A DNA stretch of 64,000 nt from Actinomycetes bacterium. Lineage in GTDB: Bacteria; Actinomycetota; Acidimicrobiia; Acidimicrobiales; RAAP-2. The stretch lies in the NCBI GenBank assembly GCA_021791145.1, contig JAJYXE010000046.1, forward strand, positions 7,576 through 71,575, in the 5' to 3' direction. The position numbers and the translations under genes were made by a program. Below the pieces are notes generated by a model, which worked only from the letters and a program-made list of their open reading frames with translations, was not told the origin of the DNA and ran no database searches. Positions 33,606 through 41,999 of the stretch are shown piece after piece (the stretch's first letter is position 1; every line of letters begins with the position of its first letter).

Positions 33606-34375
33606 AGGTGCAAGCGTGCGGGCTCGCCCTGCGGCGGTCTAGGGCCAAAGGTCACCGACCGTGTCAGCGACGCACTCGCTCCTTTAAGGAAGTCATCGAC
33701 GAATTCGCTGAGCGTTCGGCAATGGGGATGGAGTCCAGGGCAGTCCATCGACGTCAGGTGAACGGGTCTGAGCCCCGCGGCGGCGGCGCCGTTGACGTCG
33801 AAGTGGACCGAGTCCCCGACGTACAGGCAGCGCTCGGGGGGGACGTCGAGCACGTCCATCGCAAAGGCGAAGATCGCCGGATCCGGCTTCTCCACCCCCA
33901 CCACGCAGGAGTCCACGACGACCGCGACTTCCGGGACGTCTCGTCCGGCTGCCCGCCCCCCGACGGCGCAGATCCCGAACGAGGACAGCTCCGCCTCCAT
34001 GGTCCCCGACGCGTTCGAGACGATCGCCAGGGGCACGCCGGTCGCGGCGAGGCGTCGGAGCTGGTCGGCGACGCCGGCGATGGGCACCCATGCGCTGCAG
34101 AACGCGTCACCGAGCGCTGCCGCCGCCGCTGTGCGGTCCGCTTCCGCGACGCCGAAGTACCGGGCGATCGCGCGGTCGGCCTCGAGGAAGTCGCCAGTCG
34201 AGACAGCGTCGATCGTGGCCATACCTACGTAGTGGGCACGTGCGCACTCTTCGTCGCTCGGGCAGACCCCGAAGGGCGCCAAGTGCTTGCGAACGGTTCG
34301 GGGATCGGGCAGGAGAAGCACTCCGCCGGCATCGAGGACGATCCCATCGACCGTGCAACGCGCCTCTCTCCCCAT
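33599..34375 (-). CDS. HAD-superfamily hydrolase
   Basis: Predicted phosphatase of 258 residues. Motif I is VLDAGGVLLLP (the nucleophile Asp is present; the usual second Asp of DxD/DxG is Gly), motif II SNASG, motif III Lys in GVEKPDPAIF, and motif IV GDSVHFDVNGA. This is the REG-2/YjjG-like subfamily pattern acting on small phosphorylated metabolites. ATG 34375 is preferred (MGREARCTVDG); GTG 34408 would add 11 residues. Its last 7 bp overlap the following hypothetical gene. Confidence 0.85.
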   Translation of the reverse strand: MGREARCTVDGIVLDAGGVLLLPDPRTVRKHLAPFGVCPSDEECARAHYVGMATIDAVSTGDFLEADRAIARYFGVAEADRTAAAAALGDAFCSAWVPIAGVADQLRRLAATGVPLAIVSNASGTMEAELSSFGICAVGGRAAGRDVPEVAVVVDSCVVGVEKPDPAIFAFAMDVLDVPPERCLYVGDSVHFDVNGAAAAGLRPVHLTSMDCPGLHPHCRTLSEFVDDFLKGASASLTRSVTFGPRPPQGEPARLHLW

Positions 34376-34458
34376 TCGAGCGACGCTAGCCCGTGGGTGC
34401 GATGCCACTGCCGGCAGGCGGCATCGTCACAGTCTCAGCCGTCACCGCCGTCGTGGGG

Positions 34459-34554
34459 GCAGCTCCAGGAAGGCAGCTCCAGGAAGGCGGCTCCAGGAAG
34501 GCGGCTCCAGGAAGGCGGCTCCAGGAAGGCGGCTCCAGGAAGGCGGCTCCAGGA
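34459..34554. repeat. 14-bp tandem repeat upstream of the BNR-repeat gene
   Basis: About seven head-to-tail copies of GCGGCTCCAGGAAG (the first two read GCAGCTCCAGGAAG) with a strict 14-bp period. The last copy reads into AGGAAGG, which serves as ribosome-binding site for the gene at 34572. The period is not a multiple of three, so it is not coding. Confidence 0.93.
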
Positions 34555-34571
34555 TGGTATAGGAAGGTGGC

Positions 34572-35474
34572 GTGCTCCTTCTCGGTACGACAGATCATCT
34601 GGAGGATCTCGACCGGCAGCTGACGATCGCAGGGGACGTGTCGGTCGAGGCGATCGCGCTGGCCACCGGAGGCGTTGCGCCGGGCGCCTACGTGCTGGTC
34701 GACGGTGACCGGATCGTGAAGGTGGAGGAGTACGGCGTCGCGCCGGTTGCGTCGATCGGGCTCGGGCGGGGCCAGAGCTTGGCCGCAGCGGACGGCGGAC
34801 TGCTCGTCGGTCTGGACGGTGCGCGGCTCGCCGAGCTGATGCTCTCCGAGAGGACGGTCGCGCCGGTCCGCTCGTTCGACTCCGTCCCGGGGCGCGCGGG
34901 CTGGGGGAACCCGGCGGGCGAGACGCCGGAGCTTCGGTCGATTGCCGTGACCGATGGGGGCACGTGGCTGGTGAACGTGCATGTCGGCGGGGTCTGGCGC
35001 TCGGTGGACGCTGGCGAGACGTGGACCGGGGTCGTCCCCCCTGAAGACGACGTCCACGAGGTCGCTGCCGCCACAGGCTTGGTGGTCGCCGCGGCGGCTC
35101 GAGGGTTCGGGTGGAGCCACGACGACGGGGCCACCTGGCAGTGGACCACCGACGGGCTCCATGCGCACTACTGCCGGGCAGCGGCGGTGGCCGGCGGCTC
35201 GGCCTACGTGACGGCCTCTACCGGCCCGTCCAGCCGTGACGGGCGTCTCTACCGCTGCGCGGTCGGGGGGAGCCTCGAGCCCTGCCGGGGGGGGCTGCCC
35301 GAGTCGTTTCCGTACAACCTCGACACCGGCTGCCTCGCCGCCCGTCAGGGCGAAGTGGCGGTCGGCACGCGCGACGGCCAGGTCTGGCGCTCCGGCGACG
35401 GTGGTCGGACCTTCGAGATGGTGACCGAGAGGGTCGGCCGCGTGCGTGTCCTCCGGTTCGGCTCACCACGCTGA
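34572..35474 (+). CDS. BNR/sortilin-like beta-propeller protein
   Basis: Protein of 300 residues with recurring Asp-box motifs: GGVWRSVDAGETWTGV near 140, GFGWSHDDGATWQWTTDG near 180 and GQVWRSGDGGRTFEMV near 280. Such repeats form propeller blades in sialidase-like and Ycf48-like proteins. No signal peptide or transmembrane segment is seen, so it is probably cytoplasmic. GTG 34572 has AGGAAGG upstream, contributed by the tandem repeat. The function is unknown; only the fold is supported. Confidence 0.75.
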   Translation: MLLLGTTDHLEDLDRQLTIAGDVSVEAIALATGGVAPGAYVLVDGDRIVKVEEYGVAPVASIGLGRGQSLAAADGGLLVGLDGARLAELMLSERTVAPVRSFDSVPGRAGWGNPAGETPELRSIAVTDGGTWLVNVHVGGVWRSVDAGETWTGVVPPEDDVHEVAAATGLVVAAAARGFGWSHDDGATWQWTTDGLHAHYCRAAAVAGGSAYVTASTGPSSRDGRLYRCAVGGSLEPCRGGLPESFPYNLDTGCLAARQGEVAVGTRDGQVWRSGDGGRTFEMVTERVGRVRVLRFGSPR

Positions 35475-35537
35475 GCGAGCTGTCTCGGAACCACAGGGTC
35501 CTTGTCGCAAGGTGCGGGGGGCGTACGATCTCCTCCC

Positions 35538-35960
35538 ATGCCCACTGCATCCGAAGTCCTCGCGAAGGTGCCTCTGTTCTCGATGCTCTCCAAGCGGGAG
35601 CTGGAAAAGCTTGCCAAGGAGGTCCACGATCGCACGTTCCCTGCGGGGACCGTCCTCACCGAGGAGGACGAGTTCGGCACGATCTTCACCGTGATCGCCG
35701 AAGGGGAGGCGACGGTCTCGGTGCGTGGGAAGCCCGTGCGCAAGCTCAAGGAAGGCGACTTCTTCGGCGAGATGGGGCTCATCGATCGCTCCCCGCGCTC
35801 TGCCACGGTCAGGGCGGACTCCGAGCTGCGCTGCTTGATGCTGACCCAGCCGGTGTTCCGGCCGTTCGCCATCACGCACCCCGAGACGATGTGGGCTCTC
35901 CTCGAGCTGATGGTGAGGCGGGTGCGCGAGGCCGAGTCGAGGGATCCTGACGCCCTCTGA
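35538..35960 (+). CDS. Cyclic-nucleotide-binding domain protein
   Basis: Stand-alone cNMP-binding domain of 140 residues: KVPLFSMLSKRELEKLAKEV, FPAGTVLTEEDEFGTIF, and the phosphate-binding cassette EGDFFGEMGLIDRSPRSATV with its conserved Glu and Arg. There is no DNA-binding or enzymatic domain attached, so it may act as a small sensor or partner subunit. ATG 35538 is the natural start. The ligand (cAMP or cGMP) cannot be told. It converges on the GerMN lipoprotein gene. Confidence 0.85.
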   Translation: MPTASEVLAKVPLFSMLSKRELEKLAKEVHDRTFPAGTVLTEEDEFGTIFTVIAEGEATVSVRGKPVRKLKEGDFFGEMGLIDRSPRSATVRADSELRCLMLTQPVFRPFAITHPETMWALLELMVRRVREAESRDPDAL

Positions 35961-35981
35961 CCATCAAGAGCCCCGTGGACC

Positions 35982-36584
35982 TCAGATCGGCGCGACTGTC
36001 TCGTAGTCTGTGCGATCGAGCGGGCGGCCGCTCAGTGTGCCCTTTCCGGTCGGCACCTTTGCTCTCCTGCCGTCGATGCGGACCGAGACCGACTTGATGC
36101 CCGGCAGGATGGTCAGCGTATAGACGAGCTGAGCCATCGCCAGCGCCTGGTCCTCACCGGTGAGGCTGGTGAAGCCACGGGCCATGTTCACCGTGACCTG
36201 CTCTGTCTGGATGCGCAGCAGCGTGAGAGGCGCCGCGGTCGAGATCGGGCTCTGCAGCCCGTCGGACGCCTCCGCCGAGGTCGGCCCCTGCCCGAGGACG
36301 CGCAGCACGCCCGCGGGAGAGACCGGCGCAGGGACCTCCCTGCTGACCGCGACCAGGCGCTGGGGTCCGTCCAAGTAGATCGTCACGTACTGGCTGGGTA
36401 CGGCCGGGGACGTCGTCGGCGTCGGGGGACGGAGCAGCCCGTAGGGCACGTGCTTGGGGTTGACGATGGTGGGCGAGGCGTCGACGCCCAGTCCGCAAGC
36501 CGCGAGGAGCAGCGCGCAGATCGCCGTGCACAAGACGGCGGCCCCGGCGCGGGCAGGCCGACCGCGCGCCGCGGACCTGTTCAT
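35982..36584 (-). CDS. GerMN-domain lipoprotein, LpqB-like but short
   Basis: Exported lipoprotein of 200 residues: signal peptide with lipobox LLAACGLG (lipidated Cys near residue 28), then a single GerMN/sporulation-type domain (YVTIYLDGPQRLVAVSREVP, VTVNMARGFTSLTG, GIKSVSVRIDGRR). In mycobacteria and streptomycetes the gene after mtrB is lpqB, a lipoprotein with a GerMN domain plus a large beta-propeller that modulates MtrB. Here the position is the same (ATGA overlap with the kinase gene) but the propeller is missing. A role in MtrAB signalling is inferred from position. Confidence 0.85.
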   Translation of the reverse strand: MNRSAARGRPARAGAAVLCTAICALLLAACGLGVDASPTIVNPKHVPYGLLRPPTPTTSPAVPSQYVTIYLDGPQRLVAVSREVPAPVSPAGVLRVLGQGPTSAEASDGLQSPISTAAPLTLLRIQTEQVTVNMARGFTSLTGEDQALAMAQLVYTLTILPGIKSVSVRIDGRRAKVPTGKGTLSGRPLDRTDYETVAPI

Positions 36585-37957
36585 CGCGGCTCCACCGGGA
36601 GCACGACGCTGAAGCGCGCGCCGCCGGCCGCGCTGTCGCCGACCCGCACGCTCCCTCCATGTGCCCGAACGTGCTCTGCCACGAGGGCGAGCCCGAGACC
36701 CGATCCGCCGGTGTCGCCGCGCCTTCCCGAGGCCGCGCCGCGGTAGAACCTCTCGAAGACGCGCTCGCGCTCTGTGGGACGGATCCCCGGGCCGGCATCG
36801 TCGACCGAGATCGTGGCCCAGCCGCCGCCCGTGTGGACGTCCACGCCGACCGCGCCGCCCCCATGTGTCTCGGCGTTGTCGAGAAGGTTCAACAGGACCT
36901 GCTGGAGGCGGCGCTTGTCGCCGCGCACGATGGTGTCCCGGGCGTCGGGAGACAAGCTGACCGGGATGCTGGGGTCGTACCCGTCGACGGTCAGCTCGAC
37001 GAGCTCGACGATGGGGACGTCGGTGAAGTGGAGCACCGCCGCGCCGGCGTCGATGCTCGCCATCTCGAGGAGCTCCTGGACCATCGTCGAGAACCGGTCC
37101 ACCTCGACGTGGAGCGTGTCGATGGCTTCGGCGCCCCCTCGAGGGAGCAGGGACCTGTACGAGTTGAGCAGCTCCACCGAGGCGCCGATCGTGGTGAGCG
37201 GAGACCGGAGCTCGTGGGTCACGTCCGATGCGAAGCGGGCGTCGCGCTCGATGCGCTGCTGGAGGGCGGTCACCATCTCGTTGAAAGACACGACGAGGGG
37301 CCGGAGGTCGGGGTCGTCGGGGAGCCGGCGGTCCAGGGTGCCTCCTGCGATCTCGGTCGCCACGCTGACGATGTCTCCGAGCGGCCTCACGAGCCGCCGG
37401 CTCACCAGCCACCCTGCCAGGACGCCGCCGATCGTCGTCGCGATGGCCACGGTGGTGAGGACCGTGGCGACGACCCGCAGCGTCGATGCGAGCGACCCGA
37501 GCGGGTGTTCCTCGAAGTACGAGACGCCGATCGCGGGGATCGGCACGCCGACGGCGAGCGTCGGCGTGCCGTCGAGGACGACGCGCTGATCTGCCACGTT
37601 TCCGCGCACGACGGTGCGCATCAGGTCTTTGGGAATGGTCGTGCCGCTGACGGCGGCGGAGCTCGCATACCACTGCCCGCCGTGGTAGATGAACGAGTGG
37701 ACGCCGTTTGCGGTCGTGACGCTCGAGAGCACGCTGCCGATCTTCGTGGAAGGGGCGCCGAGCTCGACCTTCACCAGCCGAGCGTTGGCGAAGGTCTGGT
37801 GCAGGATGCTGATCGTGCGCTGCGAGATCAGCTCCTTGCGGACGAAGTAGAAGGTGCTGAGCGCCAGCACTGCGGAGACGAGGGCCGCGCCGATCGCGAA
37901 CGTGACGATCACCCGCGCCTGGAGGCCGAAGTGCCGCCGGCGGCTGCCCGCGCTCAC
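36581..37957 (-). CDS. mtrB: Sensor histidine kinase, MtrB-like
   Basis: Membrane kinase of 458 residues. TM helices lie at about 15-35 and 170-190 around a ~130-residue extracytoplasmic sensor domain, followed by HAMP, the dimerisation/phosphoacceptor motif SDVTHELRSPLTTI with His248, and an HATPase domain (LLNLLDNAETHGGG, DDAGPGI, GGSGLGLALV). GTG 37957 overlaps the response-regulator stop as GTGA, and its own stop overlaps the lipoprotein ATG. Gene order and sequence match the actinobacterial MtrAB envelope-stress/cell-division system. Confidence 0.9.
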   Translation of the reverse strand: MSAGSRRRHFGLQARVIVTFAIGAALVSAVLALSTFYFVRKELISQRTISILHQTFANARLVKVELGAPSTKIGSVLSSVTTANGVHSFIYHGGQWYASSAAVSGTTIPKDLMRTVVRGNVADQRVVLDGTPTLAVGVPIPAIGVSYFEEHPLGSLASTLRVVATVLTTVAIATTIGGVLAGWLVSRRLVRPLGDIVSVATEIAGGTLDRRLPDDPDLRPLVVSFNEMVTALQQRIERDARFASDVTHELRSPLTTIGASVELLNSYRSLLPRGGAEAIDTLHVEVDRFSTMVQELLEMASIDAGAAVLHFTDVPIVELVELTVDGYDPSIPVSLSPDARDTIVRGDKRRLQQVLLNLLDNAETHGGGAVGVDVHTGGGWATISVDDAGPGIRPTERERVFERFYRGAASGRRGDTGGSGLGLALVAEHVRAHGGSVRVGDSAAGGARFSVVLPVEPR

Positions 37958-38637
37958 GGGACGAGCTTGTAGCCCAATCCCCGAACGGTGACGATGAGCT
38001 CGGGATTGGAGGGGTCCCGCTCGATCTTCGTACGCAGTCCGCTGATGTGGTAGTCCACGAGCCGGTCGTCGCCGAAGAAGTCGTAGCCCCAGACCCGTTC
38101 GAGGAGCTGGCCCCTCGAGACCACCCATCCGGGCGTGTCCGCAAGCTCGCAGAGCACGCGGAACTGGGTCAGCGTGAGCGGCACCTCCTCCCCGTCCCGG
38201 CGCACGACACCAGCCTCCCGGTGCAGTTCGACGTCGCGGAACCGCTGCACCGAGGGATCAGGTGCTGCCGCGGAGGTGCTGCGGCGAAGCAGGGCGCGTA
38301 TGCGTGCCGACAGCTCCTTTGCGACCACGGGCTTGACGACGTAGTCGTCCGCGCCGGCTTCGAGCCCGGCGACGACGTCATGGGTGTCCCCGCTCGCCGT
38401 CACCATTGCGATGGGGACGTTGGTCGCCCGCCTGATCGCGCGCGTGACCTCGAAGCCGTCCATGTCCGGGAGGCGGAGGTCGACGAGCACCATGTCCGGC
38501 TCACCTTCCTCGAGGCGCCCAAGGCCCTCCTCGCCACTTCGTGCTTCGACGACCGTGTACCCCTCCTGCTGCAGGGACAGGGAGAGGACCCCGCGCATGT
38601 GGTCGTCGTCCTCGATGAACAGGATGCGGCGTCCCAA
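37954..38637 (-). CDS. mtrA: OmpR-family response regulator, MtrA-like
   Basis: Response regulator of 227 residues: receiver domain with acidic pocket EDDD (9-12), phosphoacceptor Asp53 in VLVDLRLPDMDG and the conserved Lys in DYVVKPV, then an OmpR-type winged helix (GEEVPLTLTQFRVLCELA, DDRLVDYHISGLRTKIE, VRGLGYKLVP). TTG 38637 has GGGAGGG upstream. First gene of mtrA-mtrB-lipoprotein. A direct repeat of GTAAC lies about 90 bp upstream and fits autoregulation. Confidence 0.92.
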   Translation of the reverse strand: MGRRILFIEDDDHMRGVLSLSLQQEGYTVVEARSGEEGLGRLEEGEPDMVLVDLRLPDMDGFEVTRAIRRATNVPIAMVTASGDTHDVVAGLEAGADDYVVKPVVAKELSARIRALLRRSTSAAAPDPSVQRFRDVELHREAGVVRRDGEEVPLTLTQFRVLCELADTPGWVVSRGQLLERVWGYDFFGDDRLVDYHISGLRTKIERDPSNPELIVTVRGLGYKLVP

Positions 38638-38727
38638 GTCTCGCCCTCCCTCCTTGTCACGCGTGCGTCTTCGAGTCTCGCCGAACTCACCTCGGTCGGT
38701 ACGACACCTTCCCTAGATGCACCGGTT

Positions 38728-38743
38728 GTAACGTCACTGTAAC
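38728..38743. promoter_or_regulatory. GTAAC direct repeat, candidate MtrA box
   Basis: GTAAC at 38728-38732 and 38739-38743, an 11-bp period (one helical turn), the arrangement bound by OmpR/PhoB-type dimers. It stands between divergent mtrA and the collagen-like gene. GTAAC repeats resemble the motif reported for MtrA in other actinobacteria. Confidence 0.6.
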
Positions 38744-38815
38744 ACGCACCCCGTCAGTTCCTCGATCCCGGCTGAGACCCTTGTCGTCGAAGCGTCGAGA
38801 CGGAGGAGCGCACGC

Positions 38816-39667
38816 ATGGCATGGGCGCAGGGAAGACTGCCGGAGCGAGCCGGGGACGAACCGACGGGGCTGATGGTCGTGCCCCCTGACGCGACCGAGC
38901 CGGCACCCGATCGAGCGGGGTCGCGCACCAACTGGGGGAAGGGGGCGCTCGCTGCGCTGATCGTTGCCGCGCTCGCGCTCGGCGCGGGCGGCATGGCGCT
39001 CGGGGTGGTCGCGCTGGCTCGCTCCCCCGCGTCGGCGTCCGGTCCGGTGGGGCCTGCAGGACCCCAAGGTGCCCAGGGGCTCCAAGGCCCGCAGGGGGTC
39101 CAAGGTCTGGTGGGCCCGCAAGGGCCCGCCGGGCCCGTGGGCCCGAGGGGCGTAACCGGCCCGCAAGGCCCCGCAGGACCCCAGGGTGCACGAGGGCCGG
39201 CCGGGAAGCCCGGGGTGCCGGGGACGGTCGCGAAGAGCACGATCGTGACCGCCTCGGTGCTGAAGTCGGCGGCCGACCCCGTCGCGGGGACGACGCTCAG
39301 CGCGTTGACGTCGTGTCCCGCCGGAGACGTCCTGCTCGGCGGCGGCGCCCGCGTGTCGGAGACCGTGCCCGAGAAGTCGGCGTCCGAGGCGGGCGCAACG
39401 CGCACGACAGCCGCAACCCCGACGAGCGCGTCCGCGACGAGCAAGTCCAGCTCGACGGCTGGAGGTGGCACCTCGCAAGACACGGCGACCCAGAGCGGCG
39501 CGCCCTCGACAACGCCGCCTCGCTCGACTGCACGGTCCGGCGGCGTCGCGTTGGAGTCGTCGTACCCGACGGCGAGCGGATGGCGCACGGTCGCTGTTGT
39601 CACCGGGACGCTCACCGGCGGCCAGGTCATGGCCCTGGAGCCCTATGTCCTGTGCGGCAAGAAGTGA
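38816..39667 (+). CDS. Membrane-anchored collagen-like repeat protein
   Basis: Protein of 283 residues: cytoplasmic N-terminus (1-42), one transmembrane helix (about 43-68, [20 protein letters not shown]), then exactly 20 uninterrupted Gly-X-Y triplets (residues 76-135, many GPQ and GPA) that should form a triple helix, and a C-terminal Thr/Ser-rich domain with two cysteines ([16 protein letters not shown] and the terminal YVLCGKK). The topology places the collagen part outside. It is divergent from mtrA and shares its candidate operator, so expression may respond to envelope signals. Function unknown; adhesion or surface structure is plausible. Confidence 0.87.
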   Translation: MAWAQGRLPERAGDEPTGLMVVPPDATEPAPDRAGSRTNWGKGALAALIVAALALGAGGMALGVVALARSPASASGPVGPAGPQGAQGLQGPQGVQGLVGPQGPAGPVGPRGVTGPQGPAGPQGARGPAGKPGVPGTVAKSTIVTASVLKSAADPVAGTTLSALTSCPAGDVLLGGGARVSETVPEKSASEAGATRTTAATPTSASATSKSSSTAGGGTSQDTATQSGAPSTTPPRSTARSGGVALESSYPTASGWRTVAVVTGTLTGGQVMALEPYVLCGKK

Positions 39668-39802
39668 GCGGCGGCAGGCGCCGCTCGATCCGCTGAGATC
39701 CCCTCGGATCTGGGCGGTGCACCCGCCCGCGAGAGCCAGCCCCATCTCGCTCGGGCGCGCTAGCGTCCTCGCAAGCGGCAAGCCCGAGGCGATGGAGGCG
39801 AG

Positions 39803-40843
39803 GTGCCCAGAGACGCCGTGACGCTGCGCGAGGTGGCGAAGGCAGCCGGGGTGCACCCGGGTACCGCCTCCCGGGCGCTCAACGAGTCGACGCGCTCGCT
39901 CGTCCGCGCAGAGACGGTCGAGCGGGTGAGCGTGGCAGCCCGCGCGCTCGGCTATAAGCCGAACATGCTGGCCCGCAGCTTCAAGACCCGGCGCACCAAC
40001 TCTGTGGGGGTCGTCATCCCCGACATCAACAACCCGCTCTTCCCTCCGATGGTACGCGGCGTGGAGGGCCGCCTGTTCGAAGACGGCTACGTCGCCTTGC
40101 TGGCCAACACGGAGAACGACCCGGACCGCCAGCACCGGATCTTCGAGGGCATGGTCGACCGGCGCGTCGACGGCATGATCCTCGCCACCGCGCACCGGCA
40201 CGATGTGGCCGTCGCCGAGCTCGCGGAGGCCGGGATGCCGGTCGTGCTGTTGAACCGCGTGGTGGAGGGCGGCGGCTTCTCCTCGGTCTCGGTCGACGAC
40301 GCGCAAGGCATCCGGAAGGTGGTCGAGCACCTGCGCAGCCTGGGCCACGTGCGGATCGCCCATATCGCTGGGCCGCAGTCCATGTCGACGGGGCACGCGC
40401 GCCACCAGAGCTTCCTCTCCTCCATGGAGGAGACGGGTGCTGCTGCAGACCCCCGGCTCGTCATGTTCGCGCAGGCGTTCTCGATCTCCGAAGGCGAACG
40501 GTGCGCGACCCGGCTCCTCGCGGGCTCGGAGCGACCGAGCGCGATCGTCGCGGCGAACGACATGCTCGCGCTCGGCTGCTACTCAGCGACCGAGCGCGCC
40601 GGCCTGGTGTGCCCGGCCGACATCTCGATCGTAGGGTTCAACGACATGCCGTTCATCGACCGGCTCAATCCTCCGCTCACCACGGTGCGGATCCCGCACC
40701 ACGAGCTCGGCGTGCATGCCGCCGAGCTGCTCCTCGCGCAACTTCACGATCCGGACGCGCCGATCGCGATCGTCGAGATCGTCCCTGAGCTGATCACGCG
40801 CGGCTCGACGGCTCCCGCGCGCGTGCCCACGGCGGCGCCGTAG
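39803..40843 (+). CDS. LacI-family transcriptional regulator
   Basis: Regulator of 346 residues. The N-terminal helix-turn-helix is VTLREVAKAAGVHPGTASRALN with hinge helix KPNMLARSFKTRRTNSVGVV, then a periplasmic-binding-protein-like effector domain ending in VGFNDMPFIDRLNPPLTTVR. GTG 39803 follows GGAGGCGAG. The gene downstream has a symmetric LacI-type operator (40921-40932), so this protein probably controls it. The effector is unknown; many relatives sense sugars. Confidence 0.92.
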   Translation: MPRDAVTLREVAKAAGVHPGTASRALNESTRSLVRAETVERVSVAARALGYKPNMLARSFKTRRTNSVGVVIPDINNPLFPPMVRGVEGRLFEDGYVALLANTENDPDRQHRIFEGMVDRRVDGMILATAHRHDVAVAELAEAGMPVVLLNRVVEGGGFSSVSVDDAQGIRKVVEHLRSLGHVRIAHIAGPQSMSTGHARHQSFLSSMEETGAAADPRLVMFAQAFSISEGERCATRLLAGSERPSAIVAANDMLALGCYSATERAGLVCPADISIVGFNDMPFIDRLNPPLTTVRIPHHELGVHAAELLLAQLHDPDAPIAIVEIVPELITRGSTAPARVPTAAP

Positions 40844-40882
40844 GCAGCACGAGCCGGCGGGCCGGCTCGACGTTGCGAATCC

Positions 40883-40932
40883 TTGACAAGTGGGGCTCGG
40901 CTCCACAGACTCGCGGCCGTGCAACCGGTTGC
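40883..40932 (+). promoter_or_regulatory. Promoter and LacI-type operator before the dehydrogenase gene
   Basis: TTGACA at 40883-40888 with a weak -10 (CAGACT) 17 bp later, then GCAACCGGTTGC at 40921-40932, a perfect 12-bp palindrome with the central CCGG and AACC/GGTT arms common in LacI-family operators. Its position near the expected transcription start fits repression. Confidence 0.7.
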
Positions 40933-40948
40933 CAACACAACCGGGGGG

Positions 40949-41893
40949 ATGACCTTCGGCTGGATCGGCACCGGCCGCATGGGCAGCGCGATGGCGCGTC
41001 GCCTCCTCGAGGCGGGGATGGATCTCGCTGTCTACAACCGCACGCCGGAGAAGGCCGAGATGCTCGTCATGCTTGGTGCCGCGCTGGTCGACGCGGCGGT
41101 GGATCTCGCAGGACGCGACGTGGTCTTCATCACGGTTGCGTCGTCCGACGACCTGCTCGAGGTGATGTGTGGGACGGGAGGTCTGCTCACGGGACCTTCG
41201 GCGCCGTCGATTGTGGTCGACTGCACGACCGTCTCGAGCGAGGCGAGTGCGAGAGCCCGTGAGCTCGCTGCGGCGCGTGACACGGCCTTCCTCGCGGCGC
41301 CGGTGAGCGGCAACCCTGAGGTCGCTTCGGCCGGGAAGCTCACGATGGCCGTCTCCGGGCCGAAGCGGGCATTCGACGCCGCGTACCCATTCCTTGCGAC
41401 GGTCGCAGGCGAGGTCACCTACGTCGGTGAGGGCGACGTCGCGCGGCTCGTCAAGCTGTGCCACAACCTGCTCCTCGGCGTGGTGTTCCAGTCACTCGTC
41501 GAAGTGACGGTGCTCGCAGAAAAGGGCGGAGTTCGTCGCCAAGACCTGCTGGCCTTTCTGAACAGCTCGGTGATGGGGTCGCCGTTCATTGGCTACAAGT
41601 CCCGAGCTCTCGTGGACCTGGACTTCTCGCCGACCTTCACGACCCGCCTGCTCCACAAGGATTTCGCTCTCGGGCTGGATGCGGCCGCAATGCTCGACAC
41701 CCCGATGCCTTTGGCGGCGCTCGTGCACCAGCTCCTGCAGGTGGGGATCGGCGAGGGGATCGGCGACAAGGACTTCGCGGCTCTCCTGCAGATCTGCGCA
41801 AGAGGTGCGCGTCTCGAGCTCGAGCGCGAAGAGACGGGTGCAGGGGAGGAGGCCGGCGGGCTGCCCCCGTCGAGGACCACCGAGCACGCGTGA
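40949..41893 (+). CDS. NAD(P)-dependent beta-hydroxyacid dehydrogenase, 3-hydroxyisobutyrate type
   Basis: Oxidoreductase of 314 residues. It has the Rossmann motif GWIGTGRMGSAMARRL at the N-terminus, the substrate-binding DCTTVSSEASARARELA and AAPVSGNPEVASAGKL segments, and the catalytic Lys in VKLCHNLLLG, as in 3-hydroxyisobutyrate, tartronate-semialdehyde and related dehydrogenases. ATG 40949 is chosen because the Rossmann strand begins at once; an upstream in-frame GTG adds noise and overlaps the operator. Its likely regulator is the LacI protein encoded upstream. The exact substrate is open. Confidence 0.87.
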   Translation: MTFGWIGTGRMGSAMARRLLEAGMDLAVYNRTPEKAEMLVMLGAALVDAAVDLAGRDVVFITVASSDDLLEVMCGTGGLLTGPSAPSIVVDCTTVSSEASARARELAAARDTAFLAAPVSGNPEVASAGKLTMAVSGPKRAFDAAYPFLATVAGEVTYVGEGDVARLVKLCHNLLLGVVFQSLVEVTVLAEKGGVRRQDLLAFLNSSVMGSPFIGYKSRALVDLDFSPTFTTRLLHKDFALGLDAAAMLDTPMPLAALVHQLLQVGIGEGIGDKDFAALLQICARGARLELEREETGAGEEAGGLPPSRTTEHA

Positions 41894-41999
41894 GGACCGA
41901 CCAGGGGAAGGTGGAGCCGAAGCGCACCGCTGCCGTGCAGAGCTCGTGACGCGCCTCGCAGACGCGAGCCGGCACCGGCGAGGGACTTCGGGAATGGGC

